Positions 28,093 to 41,814 of a DNA stretch of 64,000 bases are shown one piece after another. Source of the stretch: Ottowia flava. GTDB taxonomy: Bacteria > Pseudomonadota > Gammaproteobacteria > Burkholderiales > Burkholderiaceae_C. Every line of letters starts with the position of its first letter. Position 1 is the stretch's first letter. A model generated the notes under the pieces. That model searched no databases and was not told the origin of the DNA. It saw nothing but the letters and a program-made list of their open reading frames with translations. The DNA is taken from assembly GCF_008017535.1 (NCBI RefSeq), contig NZ_VRUA01000009.1:91846-155845 (forward strand). Direction: 5' to 3'. Both the position numbers and the translations under genes were made by a program.

Positions 28093-28980
28093 TCAATTCG
28101 CCAAGACCAGCGCCCTCTGGCCTGCAGCCATGGCACGCCACACGCGCAGCGCCTGAACCGTCTCACGCACATCGTGCACGCGCACCACGCGTGCGCCACG
28201 CTCGACGGCCAGCACGGCGGCGGCCACGCTCGCGCCCGTACGGTCCGCGGGCGCTGGCGCCACGCCTTCGTTATCGGCGACCACCGCGCCAAGCGACGAT
28301 TTGCGCGACCAGCCCACCAGCAGCGGGAAACCGGGCTGCATCAGCTCCGCCTGCCGCACCAGCAGGCTGAAGTTCTGCGCCACCGTCTTGCCAAAGCCAA
28401 TGCCCGGATCGAACGCGATTCGAGCCTTTTGCACCCCCGCCCCTAGAAGACTCTGCGCCGCCAGCTCTAAAAAAAGGAGCACTTCGGGCACCACATCGCC
28501 TTCCATCGGCTGCAGTTGCATGGTCAGCGGATCGCCATGCATGTGCATCAGGCACACGCCACAGGCCGGGTGCGCCGTGACGACTTCGCGTGCGCTCGGA
28601 CCGCCGTCCGCGCTGTGGCGGCGCAAGGCCCAGATGTCGTTGATGATGTCGGCGCCCAGTTCCAGCACCGCCGCCATGACCTCGGGCTTGGACGTGTCCA
28701 CCGACACCGGCACGTTGAACTTGACCGCCTCGCGCACCACGGGCAGCACGCGGCGCAGTTCCTCGTCCACGGACACGCCCGCGCTGCCCGGGCGCGTGGA
28801 TTCGCCGCCGATGTCCAGCATGTCGGCGCCGTCCTTCAGCAACTGTTCGCAATGCCGCAGCGCGCGCTGCGCGTCGTCAAACCGCCCACCGTCCGAGAAC
28901 GAGTCCGGCGTCAGGTTGACGATGCCCATCACACGCGGCTCGCTCAGGTCCACATCGAATCGGGTGGTCTTCCAGTGCAT
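28093..28980 (-). CDS. folP: Dihydropteroate synthase
   Basis: Condenses p-aminobenzoate with the pterin diphosphate in folate synthesis; it is the sulfonamide target. The 295-residue protein has MGIVNLTPDSFSDGG near residue 18, the DIGGESTRPGS loop, the SVDTSKPEVM segment and DPGIGFGKT. The start ATG at 28980 gives the normal N-terminus; frames upstream run through the ftsH terminator. About 20 codons before DPGIGFGKT overlap a repeat element read in the sense direction (ELAAQSLLGAGVQKA). Confidence 0.95.
   Translation of the reverse strand: MHWKTTRFDVDLSEPRVMGIVNLTPDSFSDGGRFDDAQRALRHCEQLLKDGADMLDIGGESTRPGSAGVSVDEELRRVLPVVREAVKFNVPVSVDTSKPEVMAAVLELGADIINDIWALRRHSADGGPSAREVVTAHPACGVCLMHMHGDPLTMQLQPMEGDVVPEVLLFLELAAQSLLGAGVQKARIAFDPGIGFGKTVAQNFSLLVRQAELMQPGFPLLVGWSRKSSLGAVVADNEGVAPAPADRTGASVAAAVLAVERGARVVRVHDVRETVQALRVWRAMAAGQRALVLAN
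28428..28482 (-). repeat. Palindromic repeat, copy 9 (inside folP, sense)
   Basis: Minus-strand sequence TTTTTAGAGCTGGCGGCGCA then GAGTCTTCTAGGGGCGGGGG matches core and TAGGGCT subtype, though less closely than others. It is read in frame in folP. Confidence 0.5.
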
Positions 28981-29001
28981 GGTGAATCGGTCGGATACCA
29001 G

Positions 29002-29032
29002 AAATAAAAAAAGCGGGGCACACGGCCCCGCT
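29002..29032 (-). terminator. Rho-independent terminator after ftsH
   Basis: Minus-strand stem AGCGGGGC / GCCCCGCT with a five-base loop, followed by TTTTTTTATTT. It lies between the ftsH stop and the folP start, so folP must be read through or have its own promoter. Confidence 0.85.
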
Positions 29033-29072
29033 CGTTCTGCGCGACGTAGGGCGCAGTTGGCGCTGCGCTCCT

Positions 29073-30989
<1,917 letters not shown>

Positions 30990-31174
30990 GGCGTACGCTC
31001 CAGTCAGCAAAATGCCGGCAATGCCGGGCACATGCGGGTGATTTTAGGCTTTTCAACCTCTTGCGGCCGCCTGACGGCAGCAGCGTCAGCATGGCAAGAA
31101 CGGGTTTTTCGAGGGTTTTGGCGCTTTGGCGGCTTTGGGATGCCCCGTGTGGCCCCGCGCCGTTACTTCTGGTA

Positions 31175-31855
31175 TCAAGCCCCGTTTGCCGTCCCGCGGG
31201 CGTGCTTCAGACCGATGCCCACCAAAAAGGTTTCCGACGATTTGTCGCGCGACGCTTTCGGCTTGATTGGTTTGACCACCTTGAAGGTCTCCTTGAACAG
31301 CTTGACCAGTTGGCTGTAGCCGCTGCCGTGGAACACCTTGACCACCAGCGCGCCGTCGGACTTGAGGTGGTTTTGCGAGAATTCCACCGCCAGTTCCACC
31401 AGATGGGCAATGCGCGCAGCGTCGCTCGACTCCACCCCCGACAGGTTGGGCGCCATGTCCGACACCACCACGTCGAGCGGCTGGCCGCCCACCGCGTCGG
31501 ACAGCTGCGCCAGCACCGCGTCTTCACGAAAGTCGCCCTGCAGGAATTGCACGCCCTCGATCGGCTCCATCGGCAGGATGTCGAGCGCCACGATGGTGCC
31601 GTTCAGCGCGCCCACGGCCGCGCCCTCGGGCGACAGGCGACGGCGCACGTACTGGCTCCAGGCGCCGGGCGTGCTGCCCAGGTCCACCACGCGGTGGCCG
31701 GGTTGGATCAGTTTCAGCGTTTCGTCGATTTCCTTGAGCTTGTACGCCGCCCGCGCGCGGTAGCCTTCCTTTTGCGCCAGCTTGACGTACGGGTCGTTCA
31801 GGTGGTCGCTCAGCCAAGCCTTGTTGACCTTCTTGCTCTTGGTTTTTACCTTCAT
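31175..31855 (-). CDS. rlmE: 23S rRNA (uridine-2'-O)-methyltransferase
   Basis: The RrmJ/FtsJ heat-shock methyltransferase that methylates U2552 of 23S rRNA. The 226-residue protein has the basic N-terminus [20 protein letters not shown], the AdoMet motif [12 protein letters not shown], and the K-D-K-E residues expected in [15 protein letters not shown], and KVFHGSG. It precedes ftsH in the same direction and is divergent from yhbY. Confidence 0.95.
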   Translation of the reverse strand: MKVKTKSKKVNKAWLSDHLNDPYVKLAQKEGYRARAAYKLKEIDETLKLIQPGHRVVDLGSTPGAWSQYVRRRLSPEGAAVGALNGTIVALDILPMEPIEGVQFLQGDFREDAVLAQLSDAVGGQPLDVVVSDMAPNLSGVESSDAARIAHLVELAVEFSQNHLKSDGALVVKVFHGSGYSQLVKLFKETFKVVKPIKPKASRDKSSETFLVGIGLKHARGTANGA

Positions 31856-31905
31856 GCCCCGATTGTCGCCGCGCGCCGCCTTGCCCGCAGGGGATAATCG
31901 CGCCC

Positions 31906-32382
31906 ATGCCGCAGATCGAACTCACCCCCATTGAACGCAAGGCCCACCGCGCCGAGGCGCACCACCTCGACCCCGTGGTCATGATCGGCGGCGACGGCCT
32001 GACGGACGCCGTGCGCAAGGAGACCGACCTTGCCCTCAACGCCCACGGCCTGATCAAGATCCGCGTGCTGGGCGACGACCGCGCCGCGCGCGACGCCATC
32101 TACCAGCAACTGGCCGACGAGCTGAACGCTGCGCCCGTCCAGCACATCGGCAAGCTGCTGGTGCTGTGGCGCCCCAAGCCCAAGAAGGAACGCGGCGCGC
32201 CCGACGAAGACCGCATGGCCGGCCCCAAGGACGTGAAGGTGCTGAAGTACAGCAAGCGCGGCGGCCAGCGGCCCGAAGTGCGCGTGGTGCGCGTGCTGGG
32301 CAACCAGCGCCTAACCACAGGCGGCAAGGTCAAACGCTCGGACCCCAAGCAGAAGTCGGTCAAGAAAGGCCGCAACGACTGA
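31906..32382 (+). CDS. yhbY: YhbY/CRM-domain RNA-binding protein
   Basis: A 158-residue protein with an N-terminal CRM (YhbY) domain: [23 protein letters not shown] and [10 protein letters not shown] in pieces. YhbY binds pre-50S ribosomal particles in E. coli. The C-terminal 60 residues are a basic Lys/Arg-rich extension absent from the 97-residue E. coli protein but usual in Burkholderiales. It is divergent from rlmE with a 50-bp spacer, the usual arrangement. Confidence 0.92.
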   Translation: MPQIELTPIERKAHRAEAHHLDPVVMIGGDGLTDAVRKETDLALNAHGLIKIRVLGDDRAARDAIYQQLADELNAAPVQHIGKLLVLWRPKPKKERGAPDEDRMAGPKDVKVLKYSKRGGQRPEVRVVRVLGNQRLTTGGKVKRSDPKQKSVKKGRND

Positions 32383-32415
32383 TTCCCCGGCGTGGCGGCA
32401 CGTCACGCCTTACTC

Positions 32416-32445
32416 CTGAATTTATAGCTGCCAGCGCATGTCTGA
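32416..32445 (+). repeat. Palindromic repeat, copy 10 (partial, at gene start)
   Basis: TTTATAGCTGCCAGCGCATG matches the 5' half of the repeat. The final ATG is the annotated start of the next gene, so the start codon appears to lie inside the repeat. Confidence 0.5.
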
Positions 32446-33193
32446 TCTGCGTCAACGGCACATTTTGTGCATGAAATGGGGCACCAAGTACGGCCCCGAC
32501 TACGTCAACCGCCTCTACGGCATGGTGCGCCGGCACCTCAGCGGCGACTTCAATTTCGTCTGCCTGACCGACGACGGCACCGGCGTCCGGCCCGAAGTAC
32601 AGTGCCTGCCGATTCCGCCGCTCAACCTGAACCTGAAGCCCGGCCAGCGCGACGGCGCCTGGAAGAAGCTGACCACGTTTGAAGGCGATCTGCACGGCCT
32701 GCGCGGCACCGCGCTGTTCATGGACCTGGACGTGGTGGTGGTCGGCCCGCTGGACGACTTTTTCACCCAGCCGGGCAACTTCGTCATCATCCGCGACTAC
32801 CCGCGCTTCTGGCGCTTTGGTGAACGCATCACCGGCAATTCGTCGGTCTACCGGTTCGAACTCGGCGCACACGCCGACGTGCTGGCGTACTTTCGCACCC
32901 ACATGACGGAAGTGCAGCAAAAGTACCGCAACGAGCAGGACTTCCTCTCGCACTACCTGCACGGCCAGGGCAAGCTGAACTACTGGCCCACCGGCTGGTG
33001 CCCCAGCTTCAAGTACCACTGCATCCCCGCCTGGCCCAGCAACTACTGGAAGCCGCCTTTCGTGCCCGCCAACGCACGCATCGTCATCTTCCACGGCGAA
33101 GTCAACCCCCCCGACGCCCTGGCCGGCAAGCGCAACAAGCGCTTTGCGCATATTCAGCCGGCGCTGTGGGTGGCGGACGCCTGGAAGGGCTAG
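32438..33193 (+). CDS. Putative glycosyltransferase
   Basis: A 251-residue soluble protein opening RQRHILCMKWGTKYGPDYVNRL. A DxD-like metal site is visible in FMDLDVVVVGPLDDFF, and NVFCLTDD-like FNFVCLTDDG fits a GT8-like fold. Several aromatic-rich segments (YWPTGWCPSFKYHC) lie near the C-terminus. Acceptor and sugar are unknown. The ATG at 32438 lies within a repeat remnant; ATG at 32471 (MKWGTKYG) is an alternative start. No sugar-pathway neighbours help to place it. Confidence 0.65.
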   Translation: MSDLRQRHILCMKWGTKYGPDYVNRLYGMVRRHLSGDFNFVCLTDDGTGVRPEVQCLPIPPLNLNLKPGQRDGAWKKLTTFEGDLHGLRGTALFMDLDVVVVGPLDDFFTQPGNFVIIRDYPRFWRFGERITGNSSVYRFELGAHADVLAYFRTHMTEVQQKYRNEQDFLSHYLHGQGKLNYWPTGWCPSFKYHCIPAWPSNYWKPPFVPANARIVIFHGEVNPPDALAGKRNKRFAHIQPALWVADAWKG

Positions 33194-33309
33194 ACAACTG
33201 TTGCGCTCGCCACACAGCTGGCGGGCGAATGCTTGAGCAAATCAAGACAGCCGCCGCCAAGCGACCGGCGGCCTCAGGGGCGTGGCCGACCTCTGCCTAA
33301 AATCGTACT

Positions 33310-33342
33310 AAGTACCGTTTATGACGGTTTCGTTACGTACTT
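33310..33342. promoter_or_regulatory. Nested inverted repeats upstream of the IPTL-CTERM gene
   Basis: An inner dyad ACCGT-N5-ACGGT (33314-33328) lies within an outer dyad AAGTAC (33310-33315) / GTACTT (33337-33342), ending 24 bp before the start codon. This could be an operator or an mRNA structure. No binding protein can be named. Confidence 0.4.
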
Positions 33343-33366
33343 TTTAGCCAGCAGGGAGATCTCAGC

Positions 33367-35007
33367 TTGAAAACCCGTCTTCTTGTCATGACACCGGTGC
33401 GCCGTGCCGCCTTGTTGACGCTTCTGGGCAGCTCCTTCGCCGCGGTGCCGGCGCTGGCCCAGACCTTCACTACAGCCGGCCCGCACGCCGCCTCAATCGA
33501 CACCACGCAGTACAACGTGATGACCTTCGTGGTCAACGGCGGTGGCGGTGGCGGTGGCGGGAAGGACTCTGCCGTCGGGGGCGCAGGTGCCGCGGGCTCC
33601 AGCGTCAGCGGGCTGGTCCAGGTCGGCCCCCCGTATGCCACGGCCGACATCGTCGTCGGCGCCGGCGGCGGCTTTGGCGCCAATGACCCGCGCAGTCCGA
33701 CCACCACGCCGACGAACGCCAGCATAGGCGCGGGTCAAGGCGGCCCTGGCGGCCTCAACGTCCAAAGTGGCGGCGGCGGTGCGGGCGGCGGCGCATCGGC
33801 CCTCAACATCGCGGGAAGCTCGGTTTGGGTGCGTGCGGGCGGCGGCGGCGGTGGCGGCGGCGGTTCCACCGGCGCTTTCATCACGCGAATCGGCTACACC
33901 GGCATCGGCATGGCGGGCAACGAAGCCTACAGTGGTCCGGTGGCTCCGCCGCCCAGCACCGCGGCGAACCCCGCCACCACTCTCGTGCCAGTGCCCGCGC
34001 TCGCTTCCGCAGCCGCCGCCTGTGCCGCGCCGGGCAACGGCGCGCCAGGCAATACCGACGCCGTCAACGGCGGCGGTGCTGGCGGTGCTGGCGGAACCTT
34101 CTCTGGCGCTGACCGCGGCGCTGCGATGGCTGCCCGGGACTCCTACTGGAATGCCGCTGGCGGCCTGACCGGGCCGTCCTGCGACCTGGGGCCTGTTGAG
34201 GGCGCGACCCTCAACCCTAACGGTGGCGGCGCCGGTGGCAAAGGCGCAAACGCAACGGCCGCGGCGGCTGGTACCGCGGGCCGCGTGACAGTTACCTTTT
34301 CCTTTGACGCGGCACGTGTGCCGACGGTGACCGGCGTCGATGGAACGGGGGCGGTCACGGTCGCGCCGCCTGCGACACTCCCGCCGTCGAATAGCCCCGT
34401 TTCCTACACGGTGACTTGCACGCCAACCGGCGGCGGGACGGCGCTGGTGGGCAACGGTGCGGCTCCCGGCCCCATCACGGTGTCGGGCATGGTCGCGGGT
34501 CAGGGCTACGACTGCACGGCCGTGGCCCAACTGCAGGACGACGCCACGGGCACGCCAAGCATCAGCACGCTGCCCAGCCCGCCTGTGGCCGTGATGCCGC
34601 CGATCACACCAGCCAGCCTGCCCGGCATCACCGCCACGCCGGGCGATACCACCGCGACGGTGACGCTGACGCCGCCGACCACCCTGCCGCTGGGCGCCAC
34701 GGTGGTCAGCTACGACGTCACCTGCACCGGCCCGGGCGGCTACAGCCAAACGCAGACCGGTATCACCCCCGCGACGCCGACCACGGCCACGTTCAGCGGC
34801 ATGACCAACGGCCAGACGTACAGCTGCACGACCACGGCCAACCTGTCGGGCACCTTCGGTACCGCCGGTCCGTCGCCCGCTGCCACCGTCGTGCCAAACG
34901 GCCCGATCGCGCCCGTCGCCGTGCCGACGCTGAACGAATGGATGCTGCTGCTGACCAGCGCCGCCGTCGCCGGCCTGGCGCTGCGCCGCCGCCGTTCGCG
35001 CGGCTGA
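33367..35007 (+). CDS. IPTL-CTERM surface protein with glycine-rich region
   Basis: A 546-residue exported protein. A Sec signal peptide ends near VPALAQ (about residue 32). Residues about 55-300 are glycine-rich with runs of eight or more glycines. Two fibronectin-III-like or Ig-like segments follow (about 315-420 and 415-515), each with conserved SYxVTCT and YxCTxxA-type strands. The C-terminus is VPTLNEW (519-525), a membrane helix and RRRRSRG, which is the IPTL-CTERM sorting signal. The start is TTG at 33367, with GGAG eight bases upstream. It is likely sorted to the cell surface; function unknown. Confidence 0.85.
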   Translation: MKTRLLVMTPVRRAALLTLLGSSFAAVPALAQTFTTAGPHAASIDTTQYNVMTFVVNGGGGGGGGKDSAVGGAGAAGSSVSGLVQVGPPYATADIVVGAGGGFGANDPRSPTTTPTNASIGAGQGGPGGLNVQSGGGGAGGGASALNIAGSSVWVRAGGGGGGGGGSTGAFITRIGYTGIGMAGNEAYSGPVAPPPSTAANPATTLVPVPALASAAAACAAPGNGAPGNTDAVNGGGAGGAGGTFSGADRGAAMAARDSYWNAAGGLTGPSCDLGPVEGATLNPNGGGAGGKGANATAAAAGTAGRVTVTFSFDAARVPTVTGVDGTGAVTVAPPATLPPSNSPVSYTVTCTPTGGGTALVGNGAAPGPITVSGMVAGQGYDCTAVAQLQDDATGTPSISTLPSPPVAVMPPITPASLPGITATPGDTTATVTLTPPTTLPLGATVVSYDVTCTGPGGYSQTQTGITPATPTTATFSGMTNGQTYSCTTTANLSGTFGTAGPSPAATVVPNGPIAPVAVPTLNEWMLLLTSAAVAGLALRRRRSRG

Positions 35008-35054
35008 GCGCGGGGATCACCCCAGGTCTCGGCAACGTCTGCGACCTGACCGCC

Positions 35055-35083
35055 AACAGGCGCCCTGGGGCGCCTGTTTTTTT
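35055..35083 (+). terminator. Rho-independent terminator after the IPTL-CTERM gene
   Basis: Stem AACAGGCGCCC / GGGCGCCTGTT with a three-base loop followed by seven T residues, about 48 bp past the stop codon. Confidence 0.9.
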
Positions 35084-35121
35084 GCGTGACCACCGGAGCG
35101 CACCCGCAACGGTCGACTACC

Positions 35122-35193
35122 GGAATTTCAAGGTTTTTCGGCCTCTGGCCCTAGAGCTATCTGCGCGGCCAGCTACGCTATTGGTAGCAATCT
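35122..35193 (-). repeat. Palindromic repeat, copy 11 (intergenic)
   Basis: Minus-strand sequence: GCTACCAATAGCGTAGCTGG, CCGCGCAGATAGCTCTAGGG, CCAGAGGCCGAAAAACCTTG. Between the IPTL-CTERM gene terminator and the kdoO stop codon. Confidence 0.8.
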
Positions 35194-35236
35194 GGCACGT
35201 GCGACCCGTGCGCCGTGGCGCCGGCGCCCTGCCCCG

Positions 35237-36133
35237 CTAGCGCGCGGCGCCAGCCCCCACGCCCACCAGCGGACGCTCGAAGATGCGCGTCAGGATCGCC
35301 AGCGGGCTGGACTGCGGGTCGACTTCCTTGCCGGGCGGCAGGTACAGCGTCTGCTCCATCATGAACTGCCCGCTCATCACCGCGTGCGTGGCCTGGTCGG
35401 AATAGCAGACCCACAGGCAGCCGGGCGGGAACGGCATGGTGACCTGCGTGCCGTTCTTCTGGTAGGCCTCGTCAAACTTCATCAAATCGTGCAGTTGCAG
35501 CATGTAGTGGTCGTACTCGCTGCGCAGCGACTTGGTGGCTTTGACGGCGTTCAGCACCTTGGCCTGCCACAGGCTGTAGGGCTTGGCCTTGGGCAGAAAC
35601 TGCCGCGCCACCGTCTCGAACGAATCGCCCACGCGCCACACCCGCGGCACGCCGGCCGGGTTGACGTTGGCGAACACGCGCAGCAGCCGTTCGCCATAGC
35701 TGGGGCGCGACGGGAAGGCATCGACGTGCATGCGCTGGTCGTCGGCGCGCACGGACTGCACCCGCGTTTCGACCTGCTTGGGGCGAAAGCTGGTCGGCGC
35801 CACGCGCAGCAGGCCGCGGTATTCGGGGAACAGCACGTCCACCAGCTGCAGCGCTTGCCCACGAAAGCGCCCCACCATGGCCGCCAGCTGCGCCTGGTCG
35901 GCCGCGCTGCCACCGGCGCCCTTCAGCACGCCGTCCGCGCCCAGGCTGACGTTGCGCGCCTTCTCGCTCAGCATGTCTTCGCGCAGCAGCGCACGCTCTT
36001 CGGGCAGCACCTGAAAGCCCAGGTGCGGGAAGAACAGCACCTTGCCGGCCTCGACCGCTGCCGTCCATTCGGCGTGCGGGCTGAGCTGCGCCATGTCCGA
36101 CGCATCGGCTTCTACGATTGGTTCACTGTTCAT
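35237..36133 (-). CDS. kdoO: Kdo hydroxylase family protein (Fe(II)/2-oxoglutarate dioxygenase)
   Basis: In Burkholderia the family hydroxylates a Kdo residue of the LPS inner core at C3, giving Ko. The 298-residue protein has the iron-binding HxD in QRMHVDAFPSRP (His136, Asp138), a distal histidine in QATHAVMSGQF and the family segments SFRPKQVETR and LWVCYSDQ. It overlaps the upstream DUF4149 gene by 11 bases and lies at the end of the run that begins with carA. Function is inferred from family membership. Confidence 0.85.
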   Translation of the reverse strand: MNSEPIVEADASDMAQLSPHAEWTAAVEAGKVLFFPHLGFQVLPEERALLREDMLSEKARNVSLGADGVLKGAGGSAADQAQLAAMVGRFRGQALQLVDVLFPEYRGLLRVAPTSFRPKQVETRVQSVRADDQRMHVDAFPSRPSYGERLLRVFANVNPAGVPRVWRVGDSFETVARQFLPKAKPYSLWQAKVLNAVKATKSLRSEYDHYMLQLHDLMKFDEAYQKNGTQVTMPFPPGCLWVCYSDQATHAVMSGQFMMEQTLYLPPGKEVDPQSSPLAILTRIFERPLVGVGAGAAR

Positions 36134-36554
36134 GGCTTGCCTCGCGCGGTGGAGATGCCAGGCGCCACAGCACGGCGGCGGCGCACAGCCATTGCACAGC
36201 GTACATCAGCGTGCCGACGCTGTGCCACACGGCCAGGTTCTGGCGCAGCACGATGCGCGGCGCCACACCGTATTCGACGATCATCGCCATCAGCATGCCC
36301 AGCACTACCAAAATCGTAGCTGCCCGCGCAGATGCAGACTGCACCGCAGGCGCTTTTGGCTTCAAGGCGACGAGCAACACGATGCCGCAGGCCAGCGACA
36401 CCCAGGTCTGCGCCGAAAACAGCCGCGCGGCCGTCTGGCCGGCCAGCGCCGCACTGGGCAGCAGGCGAAACAGCATCGGCACCGCCAGAAAGCCGATCGC
36501 ACTGAGGCTCCCCCACCACAGGGCGGCGGCGAAGAGCGAGCAGCGCGCTTTCAT
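36123..36554 (-). CDS. DUF4149 membrane protein, with repeat-encoded loop
   Basis: A 143-residue protein with four predicted membrane helices, matching the DUF4149 family often found near greA in this order. Function is unknown. The cytoplasmic or periplasmic loop between helix 2 and helix 3 (LKPKAPAVQSASARAATI) is encoded by a palindromic repeat read antisense. It overlaps kdoO and follows greA by 10 bp, so these are probably one transcript. Confidence 0.8.
   Translation of the reverse strand: MKARCSLFAAALWWGSLSAIGFLAVPMLFRLLPSAALAGQTAARLFSAQTWVSLACGIVLLVALKPKAPAVQSASARAATILVVLGMLMAMIVEYGVAPRIVLRQNLAVWHSVGTLMYAVQWLCAAAVLWRLASPPREASHEQ
36305..36366 (+). repeat. Palindromic repeat, copy 12 (inside DUF4149 gene, antisense)
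   Basis: Plus-strand: AAAATCGTAGCTGCCCGCGC, AGATGCAGACTGCACCGCAG, GCGCTTTTGGCTTCAA. Read in the gene as GCG-CGG-GCA-GCT (Ala-Arg-Ala-Ala). Confidence 0.75.
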
Positions 36555-36564
36555 GGGCGGGCTT

Positions 36565-37041
36565 TCAGACGTAGCTGACGGCGATGATTTCGTAGTGCTT
36601 CACGCCACCGGGCGCCTGCACTTCGGCGCTGTCGCCCTCGACCTTGCCGATCAGCGCACGCGCAATCGGGCTGCCGATGTTGATCAGGCCGTGCTTCAGG
36701 TCGGCCTCGTCCTCACCGACGATCTGGTAGGTCACCTTTTCGCCAGAGTCTTCCTCTTCCAGCTGCACGGTGGCGCCAAACACCACCTTGCCACCTGCGT
36801 CCAGCGAGGTGGGGTCAATGATCTGCGCGGCGGCCAGCTTGCCTTCGACTTCCTTGATGCGCCCTTCGATGAAGCCTTGACGGTCCTTGGCGGCGTCGTA
36901 CTCGGCGTTCTCGCTCAAATCGCCCTGCGCGCGCGCTTCGGCGATGGCGTTGATGACTTCCGGGCGGTCCTTGGTCTTCAGGCGATGCAGCTCGGCCTTG
37001 AGCTTCTCGGCGCCGCGCGTCGTGATGGGAATGGTGGCCAT
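36565..37041 (-). CDS. greA: Transcription elongation factor GreA
   Basis: Rescues backtracked RNA polymerase by stimulating transcript cleavage. The 158-residue protein has the coiled-coil N-terminal domain with the acidic tip [17 protein letters not shown] (Asp and Glu of DLSENAEY) and the C-terminal FKBP-like domain with [18 protein letters not shown] [13 protein letters not shown]. Length is canonical. It follows carB, separated by a terminator, and precedes DUF4149. Confidence 0.97.
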   Translation of the reverse strand: MATIPITTRGAEKLKAELHRLKTKDRPEVINAIAEARAQGDLSENAEYDAAKDRQGFIEGRIKEVEGKLAAAQIIDPTSLDAGGKVVFGATVQLEEEDSGEKVTYQIVGEDEADLKHGLINIGSPIARALIGKVEGDSAEVQAPGGVKHYEIIAVSYV

Positions 37042-37057
37042 TTGTCTCTAAGTCCAG

Positions 37058-37101
37058 ATAAAAAATGCGAACACCGCCGAGCGTTGCCCCTCGGCGGTGT
37101 G
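37058..37101 (-). terminator. Rho-independent terminator between carB and greA
   Basis: Minus-strand stem ACACCGCCGAG / CTCGGCGGTGT with an eight-base loop, followed by a T-rich stretch (GCATTTTTTAT). It lies about 95 bp past the carB stop and just before greA, so greA is either reached by read-through or has its own promoter. Confidence 0.8.
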
Positions 37102-37194
37102 TGTCTGACGACATTATGCCTCGGGCGGTCCCAAGGCTCCCGCACCCCGGCACAGGGTTGCTGCGCCAGATCAGGGAAAGCCGCGCCGGCAGGA

Positions 37195-40473
<3,279 letters not shown>

Positions 40474-40483
40474 GGCTTGGCGG

Positions 40484-41113
40484 TCAATACAAGAGCTTGA
40501 CCGGGATATGGCAACGCAGGAAAGCGTTGGTCAGAAAATTGACGGTAAGTGCGCTGGCAATGTCCTTGCCGCGCTGACCAGCAGGCGCGGGCTCGCCGCC
40601 AGCCAGACGCGCCAAGCCCGTGGCCTCGCGCAGACTGGCATACCGCGGGTCGCGGGCAAACGCCGCCAACGCGCGCGTTTCCGCTGTCGTAGCAGGCGCA
40701 CGGCCGCCTTCGATGGGCAGGCCCGCGCCTTCGCGCATGGCCTGACCGATCAGGCGAGCGGCGCCGTCTTCAAGAACTTCGAGATCAGCCGTAAGCGTGC
40801 CCCCATGGGCTTGCGCATAGTCGCGGGCCACCTGGCGCTGCGACGCACGCACTTCGGCTGGCGAAAGGGACTGGCGCATGCAGCTCAGCTGCGCGTCACT
40901 GACCAGGCGCGCCCTGTCGCCCAACGGCCAACGTGGGTCGCGCTCGGCCGAATGGCCCATCAATGCCGCTACGGGAAGCAACTCGACAAATGCATCGGCA
41001 AAGCGATCCTCTGGTGGTCTTTCCGCCGTCAATGGCAGGCGGGCGCAGCCCGCCAGTGCGGCCGCCAGCGCAGCCGCCATCCATGCCATCCAGCGCACCA
41101 CCAGCGGGATCAC
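40484..41113 (-). CDS. Predicted lipoprotein, paralogue of the upstream gene
   Basis: A 209-residue protein with a signal segment ending in the lipobox LAGC (about residue 23). The mature part resembles the product of the preceding gene: both have the pattern DRxAxxFVxxxPV, RDxxWP, and LExGAAxxxxxxMRxGxG at corresponding places. They look like tandem duplicates of an unknown family. The start is GTG at 41113, overlapping the upstream stop (GTGA). It sits between carA and carB, ten bases before carB. Confidence 0.75.
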   Translation of the reverse strand: MIPLVVRWMAWMAAALAAALAGCARLPLTAERPPEDRFADAFVELLPVAALMGHSAERDPRWPLGDRARLVSDAQLSCMRQSLSPAEVRASQRQVARDYAQAHGGTLTADLEVLEDGAARLIGQAMREGAGLPIEGGRAPATTAETRALAAFARDPRYASLREATGLARLAGGEPAPAGQRGKDIASALTVNFLTNAFLRCHIPVKLLY

Positions 41114-41814
41114 GTCAGCGTCCCGGCCTTGTCGAACAGCGTGCCGGGCGAAACCTGGCAGCGCTCCATGGCGCTCAGCATAGGACCGACAAGCAGTGAC
41201 TGGCCCAACCTCACGCCACGCTGGTGCGTCTGGGCGCGGCTACCACCGCTGGCGAGCTCGTCGATGCGCATTGCCTGACGCAGCTCGGTATGTTGAGTAC
41301 CCTCGCCCAGTTCGTTAAAGGCACGCAACTGACCAGCCGAGAGCGATCGCATAACGCTGCCAGCATCGACTTTTCGGCCGGAAATGGCCTCGCCCATGCC
41401 AGCACGCATCAGCAGGCCCATGGCTTCGGCAGCCCCACTTTCCAGCACCTGGATCGACTCTTCGACCCGGTCAGGATAGCGACGCGCGAACGCGCGCGCG
41501 TCTGCGTGCTGGGTGGCCGACACCTTGTCGGCGGTCAACTCGCCACGCGTGCACGCCAGTTGCGTCGGTGTGTATCGGCCTGGGTATTTCTGGAAGGGCC
41601 ACTGCGTGTCGCGCGCTGCAACCCGATCGACCATCCAGCCAACCGGCACCGCCTGCACGAACAGCGCCGCCAGCCGGTCGACGCGCGCCGTTGACGGGGC
41701 GGCCATGCCTGTTCCCATTGGCGCACAGCCTGCCAAGCCCGCGCCTGCCACGATGGCGGCCAAGCCCAGGCGCGTCAGGAAACCGCGCGCACCGCCGACC
41801 ACCTGATTAGGCAT
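41110..41814 (-). CDS. Predicted lipoprotein, first of a tandem pair
   Basis: A 234-residue protein with a signal segment and lipobox LAGC. The mature part contains DRLAALFVQAVPVGWMV, RDTQWPFQKYPGRYTPTQLAC and VLESGAAEAMGLLMRAGMGEA in pieces, related to the following gene. The family is not known to me. The start at 41814 is chosen because GAGG stands six bases upstream; a longer start would overlap the preceding gene more. It overlaps the stop of the 120-residue upstream gene by eight bases, so the cluster is translated as a unit. Confidence 0.75.
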   Translation of the reverse strand: MPNQVVGGARGFLTRLGLAAIVAGAGLAGCAPMGTGMAAPSTARVDRLAALFVQAVPVGWMVDRVAARDTQWPFQKYPGRYTPTQLACTRGELTADKVSATQHADARAFARRYPDRVEESIQVLESGAAEAMGLLMRAGMGEAISGRKVDAGSVMRSLSAGQLRAFNELGEGTQHTELRQAMRIDELASGGSRAQTHQRGVRLGQSLLVGPMLSAMERCQVSPGTLFDKAGTLT

